Notes under the pieces: model-generated
Databases searched by the model: none
What the model was told of the DNA's origin: nothing
What the model saw: only the letters and a program-made list of their open reading frames with translations
Part shown: positions 1-5,222 of the stretch, one piece after another
Layout of the letters: each line of letters opens with the position of its first letter
How positions within the stretch are numbered: position 1 is the stretch's first letter
Program-made: the position numbers and the translations under genes
IMG/VR virus record: IMGVR_UViG_3300047510_000382
Span: 1 to 23,228 of that record
Direction: 5' to 3' (one strand)
DNA: 23,228 nt
Source of the DNA: a virus

Positions 1-133
1 GGGCTAGCCAACTCTGACCCCACCCCCTAAAAACAAAACCGTTTTCGGATTCGGGTCGGCTGACGCAAAACCGCTATATAGCCCAAACAGTCCTAGCATC
101 TGATAATCTGTAAAGTCGAATCCACTTTTTCTG

Positions 134-141
134 TAAATTTG
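134..141 (+). promoter_or_regulatory. Bacteroidota-type -7 box (TAAATTTG)
   Basis: TAAATTTG matches the Bacteroidota sigma factor -7 consensus TAnnTTTG and ends 14 nt before the ATG at 156, a spacing shared with other boxes in this window. No convincing -33 TTTG partner is visible. Confidence 0.5.
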
Positions 142-155
142 TACAAACGATTAAA

Positions 156-377
156 ATGGAAAACAGCATCTACAACGATAAGTACAGAGGATTGACTGTA
201 CGCAACGGTCGACTTATTAACGAGGAGCCCGGATTTGGTATGGCAGGTATTACTGCTGCTGCTCTCAAGCGTAAACAAATGAAGCAGGAGAAGAAGATCG
301 GTATGATGGAGGAAGCTTATGTTAGAGCGGAGTCCCGTATCGAGACGATGGAGAAGCTGAGAGATATGTTTGGTTAA
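156..377 (+). CDS. Small hypothetical protein (73 aa)
   Basis: I do not recognise this 73-aa protein. It has a hydrophilic N-terminal third, a short Gly/Ala-rich stretch (FGMAGITAAAL, residues about 27-37) and a charged, probably helical C-terminal half rich in Lys, Glu and Met. No signal peptide or catalytic motif is visible. A TAAATTTG promoter box lies 14 nt upstream and a hairpin terminator follows the stop, so it looks like a monocistronic unit at the edge of the accessory region. The start is the first in-frame ATG after the promoter box. Function unknown. Confidence 0.7.
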   Translation: MENSIYNDKYRGLTVRNGRLINEEPGFGMAGITAAALKRKQMKQEKKIGMMEEAYVRAESRIETMEKLRDMFG

Positions 378-407
378 GGTTTTCTCATAGTTCACATTGT
401 GTGTGTC

Positions 408-441
408 GGGGACTTCTCTTTAGTTGTCCCCTTTTCTTTTT
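408..441 (+). terminator. Rho-independent terminator after the 73-aa gene
   Basis: The arms GGGGAC (408-413) and GTCCCC (426-431) form a 6-bp stem with a 12-nt loop, directly followed by a T-rich run (432-441). It begins 30 nt after the stop codon at 377. Confidence 0.7.
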
Positions 442-508
442 CTCTATATGTTATTAATTGACATAACTATGTCTTTTTTATGTCGTCTAAAATAATGATA
501 ATCAATTC

Positions 509-526
509 TATGTCGATTATGTCGAT
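509..526. repeat. Tandem 9-bp repeat TATGTCGAT x2
   Basis: Two head-to-tail copies of TATGTCGAT occupy 509-517 and 518-526. Related TATGTC words occur just upstream at 468-473 and 479-485. They sit in the 252-nt gene-free, AT-rich gap 378-629. Short spaced repeats in an AT-rich gap can be protein-binding sites or replication iterons, but nothing here proves either. Confidence 0.5.
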
Positions 527-555
527 TTAGAAAATGAATTCTAGCCATAAATAAT

Positions 556-585
556 TATATATATATAGTAAAGAGAGAGAGAGAG
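556..585. repeat. Low-complexity (TA)6 and (AG)7 tracts
   Basis: A (TA)6 run at 556-567 is followed within 5 nt by an (AG)7 run at 572-585, in the gap before the metallopeptidase gene. Such tracts may ease strand opening or be prone to slippage. No coding signal is visible here. Confidence 0.6.
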
Positions 586-617
586 TAGGGAAAGGTATTA
601 ATCTGTCATATTCGTCA

Positions 618-625
618 TAGCTTTG
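618..625 (+). promoter_or_regulatory. Bacteroidota-type -7 box (TAGCTTTG), nearly abutting the start codon
   Basis: TAGCTTTG fits TAnnTTTG but ends only 4 nt before the ATG at 630. If used, transcription would begin at or next to the start codon, giving a leaderless or nearly leaderless mRNA. Another box at 6218-6225 has the same geometry. Confidence 0.4.
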
Positions 626-629
626 TTTT

Positions 630-914
630 ATGCCAAAACGCAAACGCATCAAGGTGGTCTACAATAAACTCGGGCGTGCCAACGCATGGGGGCTTGCGGA
701 TACGGATGGTCATATGGTCCAGCTTGATGAAAGGCTCAGGGGCAAGAAGCACTTGGAGATACTTGTGCATGAGGTTGTACATATACTGCTGCCTGATGCC
801 AGCGAGGAGGAGGTGGAGCGTATAAGTATAAACCTGACCACGGTGCTTTGGAAGGAAGGGTATAGGAGGATCGACAACTCATCGGACGAGCCGTTGCAGG
901 ACGGCAGGCATTGA
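630..914 (+). CDS. Small HExxH putative zinc metallopeptidase-like protein (94 aa)
   Basis: This 94-aa protein has a Lys/Arg-rich N-terminus, a strand-like region ending in a Gly-rich turn, then a helix carrying H47-E-V-V-H51, the HExxH zinc-binding signature. Glu/Asp residues follow about 10 residues later (EEEVERI, 60-65), where a third ligand could lie. It resembles the short SprT/ImmA-like putative metallopeptidases common in phage genomes. Those proteins are rarely characterised, so peptidase activity and substrate are inferred. The gene ends at a TGA (912-914) immediately before the parS-like site and lies upstream of groEL. The start at 630 keeps the basic N-terminus; a promoter box sits only 4 nt upstream. 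Confidence 0.7.
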   Translation: MPKRKRIKVVYNKLGRANAWGLADTDGHMVQLDERLRGKKHLEILVHEVVHILLPDASEEEVERISINLTTVLWKEGYRRIDNSSDEPLQDGRH

Positions 915-930
915 TGTTTCACGTGGAACA
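915..930. promoter_or_regulatory. parS-like ParB-binding site
   Basis: TGTTTCACGTGGAACA begins on the base after the metallopeptidase stop codon. Read on the minus strand it is TGTTCCACGTGAAACA, a full match to the bacterial chromosomal centromere consensus TGTTNCACGTGAAACA. It is a palindrome with one mismatched pair around CACGTG. On base composition alone the expected number of such matches in 23 kb is about 4 in 100,000. No parA or parB gene is present in the window, so the likely binder would be host ParB or a protein encoded elsewhere on the phage. Binding is inferred, the match is directly seen. Confidence 0.75.
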
Positions 931-932
931 TA

Positions 933-962
933 TATCTTTGTAATGAATTAAGTCTATATTTG
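933..962 (+). promoter_or_regulatory. groEL operon promoter region (two TAnnTTTG boxes)
   Basis: Two Bacteroidota -7 boxes lie in the 64-nt gap upstream of groEL: TATCTTTG (933-940) and TATATTTG (955-962). The second ends 16 nt before the ATG at 979, the spacing seen at several other promoters here. The first begins 2 nt after the parS-like site, so a protein bound there could affect this promoter. Confidence 0.55.
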
Positions 963-978
963 TTACAAATTAAATTGA

Positions 979-2592
979 ATGGACACACTTGGTTATTCTC
1001 CAAAGGACCTGAAGTTTGGCGCCGAGGGCAGGGATAAACTTATCTCGGGTATCAGTAAGATGGCTCTGGCTGTTAAGAGCACGCTTGGTCCTAGCGGCAA
1101 CACTGTTCTTATTGAATCTGTTCAGCACACCCATGGGATCACGGTCACCAAGGATGGGGTCACTGTTGCTAAGTCTATTGACCTGATCGACCCGGTAGAG
1201 AACCTAGCGGTAAAGATGATGAGGGAGGCAGCTGACAGGACAGCCACGGTTGCAGGTGACGGTACCACTACAGCTATTGTACTGACCGAGGCTCTGGTAA
1301 AGGGTGGGGTTAAGTACATCGAGCCGAAGCATAACAGGACCACTGTCCTACGTGAGCTTGTGGACTTGTCTAACATTGTGGTGGAGAAGCTTAAACAAAA
1401 GAGTCAGGCGCTGACAAAGGAGAAGATGCTTGACGTGGCTACGATCTCGGCTAACAACGACGCATCGATTGGAAAGATTATATCGGAGGTGTATGGTGAC
1501 GTTGGCGAGAACGGCATCGTTACAGTTGAGCGCTCGCAGACATCTGATACATACGCCGAGACCACCAAGGGTCTGAAGATCGATAGAGGCTACCTGAGCC
1601 CGCTGTTCATTAATAACCAGAAGAAGGACGAGTGTATCTACGAGGACATCATGGTCCTAGTGGCTGACATCGAGATAGCGAACATCTTGCAGATAGAGTC
1701 TGTACTGAAACCAATCATACAGGAGGGCAAGAAGCTTCTGATCATCTCGCCGTGCCACAAGAACGTGGTCAACACCTTAGCGGCTAACGTGCTCAAGAAC
1801 AACCTGAAGGTGGTAGCTATCCAGCCACCTAGCTTTGGATACAAGCAGCACGAGCTGATGCAGGACATCGCTATCTCTGTAGGCGCAACATACTTCAGTG
1901 AAAAGACAGGGGACGATCTAAGTGTAATTACTTACGGAGACCTAGGGCACGTGTCTAAGTGTATTGTAGGTAAGGACCGGACCGTCCTGATTAAGTCTGA
2001 CCTGAAGTCCAAGCAGTCTGACATTGACGAGCGTGTGGCTCAGCTGTGGCAGGCGCATGAGGTGGCTACCAAGAAGGCTGACCGTGACTTCATCCTCGAG
2101 CGCATCGCTTCCCTGACAGGGGGCGTTGGGGTTATCTACGTTGGTGGCAACACTGACCTAGAGCAGAAGGAGCTTTACGATCGGGTTGACGATGCGGTGT
2201 GTGCGGTTCGATCGGCTATGGAGGAGGGCATCCTTCCCGGCGCTGGCAAGGCGCTGTACGAGATCGCTGTTCGCGAACTGCAAACAGGTAGCACCCCTGA
2301 GGCTGATGTGGCTGTCAAGATCCTGTCGGATGCGTTGGCTGCACCTGTCTCGCAGATACTTGCTAACGCTGGCTTGGAGCTGAATGAGATCTACGGTGAT
2401 ACCAATAAAGATGGGTGGGGGTATAACCTAAAGGGCGGTGCATTTGGGGACCTTATTGACATGGGGGTCATTGACCCACTGAAGGTCACAAGGTCAGCGC
2501 TGCAAAATGCGATCAGTGTTGCAACAACGATTCTTTCAACAAACGCTATCATCACGATGGCACGAAGCTATGAGTCAGGAACCAATGCTTGA
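979..2592 (+). CDS. groEL: Phage-encoded chaperonin GroEL (Hsp60)
   Basis: Group I chaperonin of 537 aa, close to the roughly 545 aa of bacterial GroEL. Equatorial ATP-binding motifs are present: LGPSG (36-40), TKDG (57-60) and GDGTTT (93-98), plus ILPGAGKAL near 418-426. The catalytic Asp equivalent to E. coli D398 is in VDDAV (403-407). The intermediate-domain DRGYLSP (202-208) and the apical helices with KLLIIS (252-257) and PPSFG (283-287, for the usual APGFG) are recognisable, so the protein looks intact and able to hydrolyse ATP. It lacks the C-terminal Gly-Gly-Met tail and ends in SYESGTNA. It heads an operon with two small paralogous genes and groES; its stop overlaps the next start. 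The likely role is folding capsid or tail proteins in the host cytoplasm. Whether it forms single or double rings cannot be told. Confidence 0.95.
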   Translation: MDTLGYSPKDLKFGAEGRDKLISGISKMALAVKSTLGPSGNTVLIESVQHTHGITVTKDGVTVAKSIDLIDPVENLAVKMMREAADRTATVAGDGTTTAIVLTEALVKGGVKYIEPKHNRTTVLRELVDLSNIVVEKLKQKSQALTKEKMLDVATISANNDASIGKIISEVYGDVGENGIVTVERSQTSDTYAETTKGLKIDRGYLSPLFINNQKKDECIYEDIMVLVADIEIANILQIESVLKPIIQEGKKLLIISPCHKNVVNTLAANVLKNNLKVVAIQPPSFGYKQHELMQDIAISVGATYFSEKTGDDLSVITYGDLGHVSKCIVGKDRTVLIKSDLKSKQSDIDERVAQLWQAHEVATKKADRDFILERIASLTGGVGVIYVGGNTDLEQKELYDRVDDAVCAVRSAMEEGILPGAGKALYEIAVRELQTGSTPEADVAVKILSDALAAPVSQILANAGLELNEIYGDTNKDGWGYNLKGGAFGDLIDMGVIDPLKVTRSALQNAISVATTILSTNAIITMARSYESGTNA

Positions 2593-2830
2593 TAAACTAC
2601 TTGAGGCTTACCCCGGGGAGCTGTTCCTTAGGGCTGATGGGTTTGACGCCGCTATCATAGGGGTCGAGCCAACAAAGATGGTTATTGCATACTCGTGCAA
2701 GAAGTGCATAGACCTACTGATCGAGAAGGGGTACGAGTACGTGGACGCAATTGACTACTTCGAGTTCAGCGTTAGGGATGTTGACTTCGGCGCCAAGACC
2801 CCCATATTTATTGAGGACAACTTTGACTGA
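2585..2830 (+). CDS. Small conserved phage protein, first of a tandem paralogous pair (81 aa)
   Basis: This 81-aa protein aligns along its whole length with the next gene product. Shared features are an early YP, GFDxAxxGxE, an M followed by YSxxKCI, a helix ending in DAIxxFExxVR, and a C-terminal IFIxxxFD. Similar proteins are common in tailed phages and some bacteria, but I know of no assigned function. I chose ATG 2585 because the paralogue starts at the equivalent place; it overlaps the groEL stop by 8 nt. An in-frame ATG at 2570 would add five residues. Its place between groEL and groES suggests co-expression with the chaperonins, not necessarily a chaperonin role. Confidence 0.75.
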   Translation: MLDKLLEAYPGELFLRADGFDAAIIGVEPTKMVIAYSCKKCIDLLIEKGYEYVDAIDYFEFSVRDVDFGAKTPIFIEDNFD

Positions 2831-3078
2831 TGACACTAGAGGATGTTATAGTACACTACCCCGAGCAGATGTTCTATACCCCAGAGGGTTTTGACGATGC
2901 TGTTGTCGGGATAGAGGAGGACAGCATGAGGCTGGTGTACTCGGTGAACAAGTGCATCAACATACTTGTCAACAACGGCATGGACATGATCGATGCGATC
3001 GAGCACTTCGAGCTTAGGGTCCGACACTCAAACCCGTCAGGCGGGGCGATCTTTATTCAAACAGACTTTGATATATGA
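2830..3078 (+). CDS. Small conserved phage protein, second of a tandem paralogous pair (82 aa)
   Basis: Paralogue of the preceding gene product, sharing GFDDAVVGIE, the YSxxKCI motif, DAIxxFExxVR and the C-terminal IFIxxDFD. The start overlaps the upstream stop by one base (TGATG) and its stop overlaps the groES start (ATGA), so translation is probably coupled through all four genes. The pair looks like a tandem duplication that has diverged. A single Cys before Ile is kept in both copies. Function unknown; an adaptor or regulator made with the chaperonins is only a guess. Confidence 0.75.
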   Translation: MTLEDVIVHYPEQMFYTPEGFDDAVVGIEEDSMRLVYSVNKCINILVNNGMDMIDAIEHFELRVRHSNPSGGAIFIQTDFDI

Positions 3079-3335
3079 AACCAATCGGTAAGTACATTGT
3101 AATCAACTCAGTAGTAGAGGAGGACGTAAGGACCCAGTCGGGGCTCCTGTTATCTGGCGAGGACGCCAAGGGGTTCAGGTACCAGAGGGCGGTTGTGGTT
3201 AAGCCCGGGACTGACGTGACCGTCATCAAGGAGGGGGACACCATCTACTACGACAAGGGGCATGGGTTCACTATGCTGATCGAGGATAAGCCCTACACTG
3301 TCATCATGGAGCGTGACGTGGTGGTTGTTGTCTAA
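3075..3335 (+). CDS. groES: Phage-encoded co-chaperonin GroES (Cpn10)
   Basis: An 86-aa Cpn10-family protein. It starts KPIGKYIVI, like the KPLxDRVLV start of GroES, continues with a mobile-loop-like segment (EEDVRTQSGLLLSGEDAKG, about residues 13-32) containing the SGLLL/SGIxL hydrophobic tripeptide that docks on GroEL, then an EGDTIYYDK beta-barrel motif and a C-terminal strand pair ending MERDVVVVV. Slightly shorter than bacterial GroES (about 95 aa), with the roof loop apparently reduced. It is the last gene of the groEL operon. It would cap the phage GroEL, or possibly host GroEL, during folding of phage proteins. Its TAA lies inside an 18-bp palindrome shared with the convergent gene. 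Confidence 0.88.
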   Translation: MKPIGKYIVINSVVEEDVRTQSGLLLSGEDAKGFRYQRAVVVKPGTDVTVIKEGDTIYYDKGHGFTMLIEDKPYTVIMERDVVVVV

Positions 3336-3349
3336 ACAAATTTGTTTAG
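3332..3349. terminator. 18-bp perfect palindrome containing both convergent stop codons
   Basis: CTAAACAAATTTGTTTAG equals its own reverse complement. It contains the groES TAA (3333-3335) and, on the minus strand, the TAA of the MarR-like gene (3346-3348). It could act as a compact bidirectional terminator or a protein-binding site. The stem is AT-rich, so a terminator role is only moderately likely. Confidence 0.5.
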
Positions 3350-3780
3350 TCCGCCGACCGCTTCTTGTCCCTGACGAACTGGTTCATTGACATGATCATG
3401 TCACGGTACCTGCGGTCTGAGTAGCCAACGTTCTTATGGAACACTGTGTTATTGTGTGACGCTGTCTCCGGTATCTCTTCCCCATTCAGCTTCTTATATA
3501 TGCTGTCTATCAGTCTCTTTGCTTTATACGATAGCTCGTACAGGGCTCTTCGGTTCCCCTTCCTTTCTCTAAAGGTTACCACCCATCCTTCTCTTAGGAG
3601 CCTGTCGAATCTATTGTCGTCCCAAGACAGGAGCCTGTCGAACTCCTCGAACCTGTCCCTACCGAAGTATGACTCTGAGTTTAGGAACAGCAGCACGTCT
3701 AGGTCCGCTTGGGTCAGTCCGTACTTGGTCTTTACAAAATACCTGATGACCCTCCAGTACTTTAGGTAGTCCGATTTCAT
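3346..3780 (-). CDS. MarR-like winged helix-turn-helix transcriptional regulator (144 aa)
   Basis: The only minus-strand gene in the window. From the chosen ATG (3780) the 144-aa product has an N-terminal dimerisation-type helix, GLTQADLDVLLFLNSE (21-36), a basic/acidic helix-turn-helix around residues 42-63 (FEEFDRLLSWDDNRFDRLLREG), a wing with WVVTFRERKGNRRALYELS (66-84) and a long helix (KAKRLIDSIYKKL). This is the MarR/PadR winged-helix pattern. A roughly 45-aa basic tail follows. An upstream in-frame ATG (3909) would run through the divergent promoter, so I reject it. It probably acts as a DNA-binding switch between the groE block and the late genes; its operator may be the inverted repeat in the divergent gap. 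Exact family not certain. Confidence 0.75.
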   Translation of the reverse strand: MKSDYLKYWRVIRYFVKTKYGLTQADLDVLLFLNSESYFGRDRFEEFDRLLSWDDNRFDRLLREGWVVTFRERKGNRRALYELSYKAKRLIDSIYKKLNGEEIPETASHNNTVFHKNVGYSDRRYRDMIMSMNQFVRDKKRSAD

Positions 3781-3794
3781 TAGATTTAATTTGC

Positions 3795-3826
3795 TACTTT
3801 TGTATGCAAAGGTAAACACAAAGGTA
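3795..3826. promoter_or_regulatory. Divergent promoter region with facing -7 boxes and repeats
   Basis: The + strand carries TACTTTTG (3795-3802), 23 nt before the ATG at 3826. The minus strand carries TACCTTTG twice (seen as CAAAGGTA at 3807-3814 and 3819-3826), 26 and 38 nt before the ATG at 3780. The two copies are a 12-bp-period direct repeat. TACTTTTG and the first CAAAGGTA form an imperfect inverted repeat with a 4-nt spacer, a plausible operator for the dimeric MarR-like protein. All boxes fit TAnnTTTG. Confidence 0.6.
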
Positions 3827-4056
3827 TGTCTAAAAGCATGAACAGGGACTATCCGCTTTCTCAGTCTCCAGACCCGGGGGAGCGTCAGCGTTATATCAAA
3901 AAAGTCCAAGACTTATTTAACTCTAAAAGAGAGTCTAAGAAAGGAAAGTATGTGTCTGATACTAAAAAAGGATTAGAGGGATTGATGTCTGAAGATAAGG
4001 CTTACAGAGATGCAAAGAAGAAAGCCTTAGATGTACTTACTGGTAAAAAACTTTAA
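3826..4056 (+). CDS. Small basic protein with RDYPL-SPDPGER motif (76 aa)
   Basis: A 76-aa Lys-rich protein. Residues 7-23 carry RDYPLSQSPDPGERQRY, which recurs at the same residue numbers in the gene product at 4831 (13 of 17 identical). The rest is charged, helical-looking and rich in Lys/Asp/Glu; there is no membrane segment. It is the first gene downstream of the divergent promoter and heads a run of tiny basic genes separated by only a few bases. A virion-associated or DNA-binding role is possible but unproven; I do not recognise a named family. Confidence 0.7.
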   Translation: MSKSMNRDYPLSQSPDPGERQRYIKKVQDLFNSKRESKKGKYVSDTKKGLEGLMSEDKAYRDAKKKALDVLTGKKL

Positions 4057-4061
4057 CAACA

Positions 4062-4562
4062 ATGGCACTAGGTAAAAACGGAAGCGACAAAGGAAAGAAA
4101 AGTAAACTTAGAGTTCGCAAGAACGAAGAGGCTAATGTATCTGAGCTAAAGAAGCAGGGATACCAGCTGATTAAAGAAAGAGGTGGGCGTCAAGTCTGGG
4201 AGAAGACCTCATCAGCTAGCGGGACAACCGAGAAGCCTGCTCAAAAAAGATTTGCCGGCGTTCCTGCAAAGACAGGGTCAGCCACTAGATCTATTGTAAT
4301 GACACCTGATGCCGCTGCTGGTAGTGGGGGTTATAGCTCAAAGTCAAGAGATAGAGTAGCTCTAAAGACAACTAAGCCAAAGGAGAAAAGCGGATCATCC
4401 TTCTCGGAGAAAGTGTTCGGGTCTAAAGAGAACTGGTTCATGATGAGCGGCAAGGGTAAGGAGCAGAGACAGATTGATCGTCAGAATAGAAGAAACTGCA
4501 AGGTGGGTCAGGGCTGCTATGTTGGTGGGAACACATACGGTAACAGGAAGTTCAATAAGTAA
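4062..4562 (+). CDS. Basic low-complexity hypothetical protein (166 aa)
   Basis: A 166-aa protein rich in Lys, Ser, Gly and Arg, predicted mostly disordered. A short ordered patch near residues 25-46 (ELKKQGYQLIKERGGRQVW) could be a helix-strand unit. The middle is a Ser/Thr/Pro/Ala-rich linker. The C-terminus has CKVGQGCYVGGNTYGNRKFN, with two Cys five residues apart and Gly/Asn/Tyr repeats. It begins 5 nt after the previous stop, behind the A-rich leader AACAACA. Function unknown; composition is compatible with nucleic-acid binding or a minor virion protein. Confidence 0.7.
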   Translation: MALGKNGSDKGKKSKLRVRKNEEANVSELKKQGYQLIKERGGRQVWEKTSSASGTTEKPAQKRFAGVPAKTGSATRSIVMTPDAAAGSGGYSSKSRDRVALKTTKPKEKSGSSFSEKVFGSKENWFMMSGKGKEQRQIDRQNRRNCKVGQGCYVGGNTYGNRKFNK

Positions 4563-4564
4563 TT

Positions 4565-4825
4565 ATGTCTAACGATACTAATTCAAAAGAGAAGACCGAC
4601 GTTACTAACGATGACATTAACTTTCGTAACAGTGTTATCGATAGGCTGAATTCACTTCAGAAGCAGACAGCTAGCCTTTCCGAGTATGCATCAAAAGCAA
4701 AGGAAAAGGAGAAGAAGAAAGAGAAGGCTGAGAATAAGAGAAGGGTTGGAGATACATCATCTAGGATTTCTGGACTACAAAAACTTAGTCGTCTTGGTGA
4801 ATCTGTATACAAAAGAAATAAGTAA
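4565..4825 (+). CDS. Small charged coiled-coil protein with FRNxVIDRL motif (86 aa)
   Basis: An 86-aa highly charged protein. Residues 19-28 (NFRNSVIDRL) match the start of the gene product at 5687 (8 of 9 residues in FRNxVIDRL). Residues 29-63 are heptad-like with a strong Lys/Glu run, consistent with a coiled coil. It starts 2 nt after the previous stop. No known function; the repeated motif suggests a common binding partner with the 5687 protein. Confidence 0.7.
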   Translation: MSNDTNSKEKTDVTNDDINFRNSVIDRLNSLQKQTASLSEYASKAKEKEKKKEKAENKRRVGDTSSRISGLQKLSRLGESVYKRNK

Positions 4826-4830
4826 ACAAA

Positions 4831-5127
4831 ATGAAAAAGAATAAGAGCAGAGACTATCCGCTTGCTGAATCTCCAGATCCTGGAGAGCGTAAGCCGTATA
4901 TGACAAAGAAGCAATATAGAGCTGAGCTGAAGCAGGCTAAGAGAGAGCATAATATAGAAGCCGCTGCGAAGGGGACTCTCGGAAAAGAGAGAGCCCAAAA
5001 GGCTAGAGAAATTGCTGGAGCTATTGGTGAGGTTGTTAATACCGCTACTAATGTTCAAAGGTTGACTCGTGGTGGTCGTGGTGGTGGTCGTGGTGGTGGT
5101 CGTGATTTTGGATCTATGTTTGATTAA
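4831..5127 (+). CDS. Small basic protein with RDYPL-SPDPGER motif and RGG-type tail (98 aa)
   Basis: A 98-aa protein with three parts: residues 7-23 repeat the RDYPL-x2-SPDPGER-x2-Y motif of the gene at 3826; residues 24-75 are helical, Lys/Ala/Glu-rich; residues 80-91 form an Arg-Gly tail (RGGRGGGRGGGR) before a short DFGSMFD end. RGG-like tails bind nucleic acids in many proteins, so DNA or RNA contact is a reasonable inference. The tail is encoded by 12-bp repeats. It begins after the A-rich leader AAACAAA, 3 nt beyond the previous stop codon. Confidence 0.7.
   Translation: MKKNKSRDYPLAESPDPGERKPYMTKKQYRAELKQAKREHNIEAAAKGTLGKERAQKAREIAGAIGEVVNTATNVQRLTRGGRGGGRGGGRDFGSMFD
5068..5103 (+). 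repeat. CGTGGTGGTGGT 12-bp tandem repeats (RGG coding)
   Basis: Arg codon CGT followed by Gly codons GGT recurs with a 12-bp period, beginning CGT at 5068, 5077, 5089 and 5101. The first unit is one GGT short. The repeat encodes the RGG tail and is a likely site of copy-number slippage. Confidence 0.7.
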
Positions 5128-5143
5128 TTAAAAAATAAACAAA

Positions 5144-5215
5144 ATGAAAAACTCAAGCGTACCATGCACAGTTAAAGTGCAATCAGCTGTAGGAAAACCT
5201 AAACCCAAAAAATAA
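5144..5215 (+). CDS. Very small basic peptide (23 aa)
   Basis: A 23-codon reading frame, MKNSSVPCTVKVQSAVGKPKPKK, preceded by the same A-rich AAACAAA leader as the 4831 gene. Its N-terminus (MKNxS) resembles that of the next gene at 5223. It is Lys/Pro-rich at the end and holds one Cys. The size makes it uncertain, but the gap would otherwise be an unexplained 95 nt in a region where genes nearly touch. Confidence 0.4.
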   Translation: MKNSSVPCTVKVQSAVGKPKPKK

Positions 5216-5222
5216 AACAACA

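Noticed and set aside
1-155. Possible end of an upstream gene, and short palindromes (GGCTAGCC at 2-9, GCTATATAGC at 73-82)
   Set aside because: Only nine codons are open in one frame before a stop at 28-30, and the palindromes are short with no T run or supporting context. I see only the promoter box at 134-141 here.
80-395. Minus-strand frame opposite the 73-aa gene
   Set aside because: It covers the same bases as a better-supported + strand gene with promoter and terminator, and the protein is a Leu/Ser/His-rich shadow.
710-1003. Minus-strand frame containing MFHVKH
   Set aside because: The MFHVKH peptide is what a parS palindrome gives when translated. The frame overlaps the metallopeptidase gene, the parS-like site and the groEL start.
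2507-2584. N-terminal extension of the first small paralogue
   Set aside because: It would overlap the groEL gene by more than 80 nt, and the second paralogue starts at the position matching ATG 2585.
3781-3909. Longer N-terminus for the MarR-like protein from an ATG at 3909
   Set aside because: The extra 43 residues would read through the divergent promoter and into the next gene. The winged-helix domain is complete from 3780.
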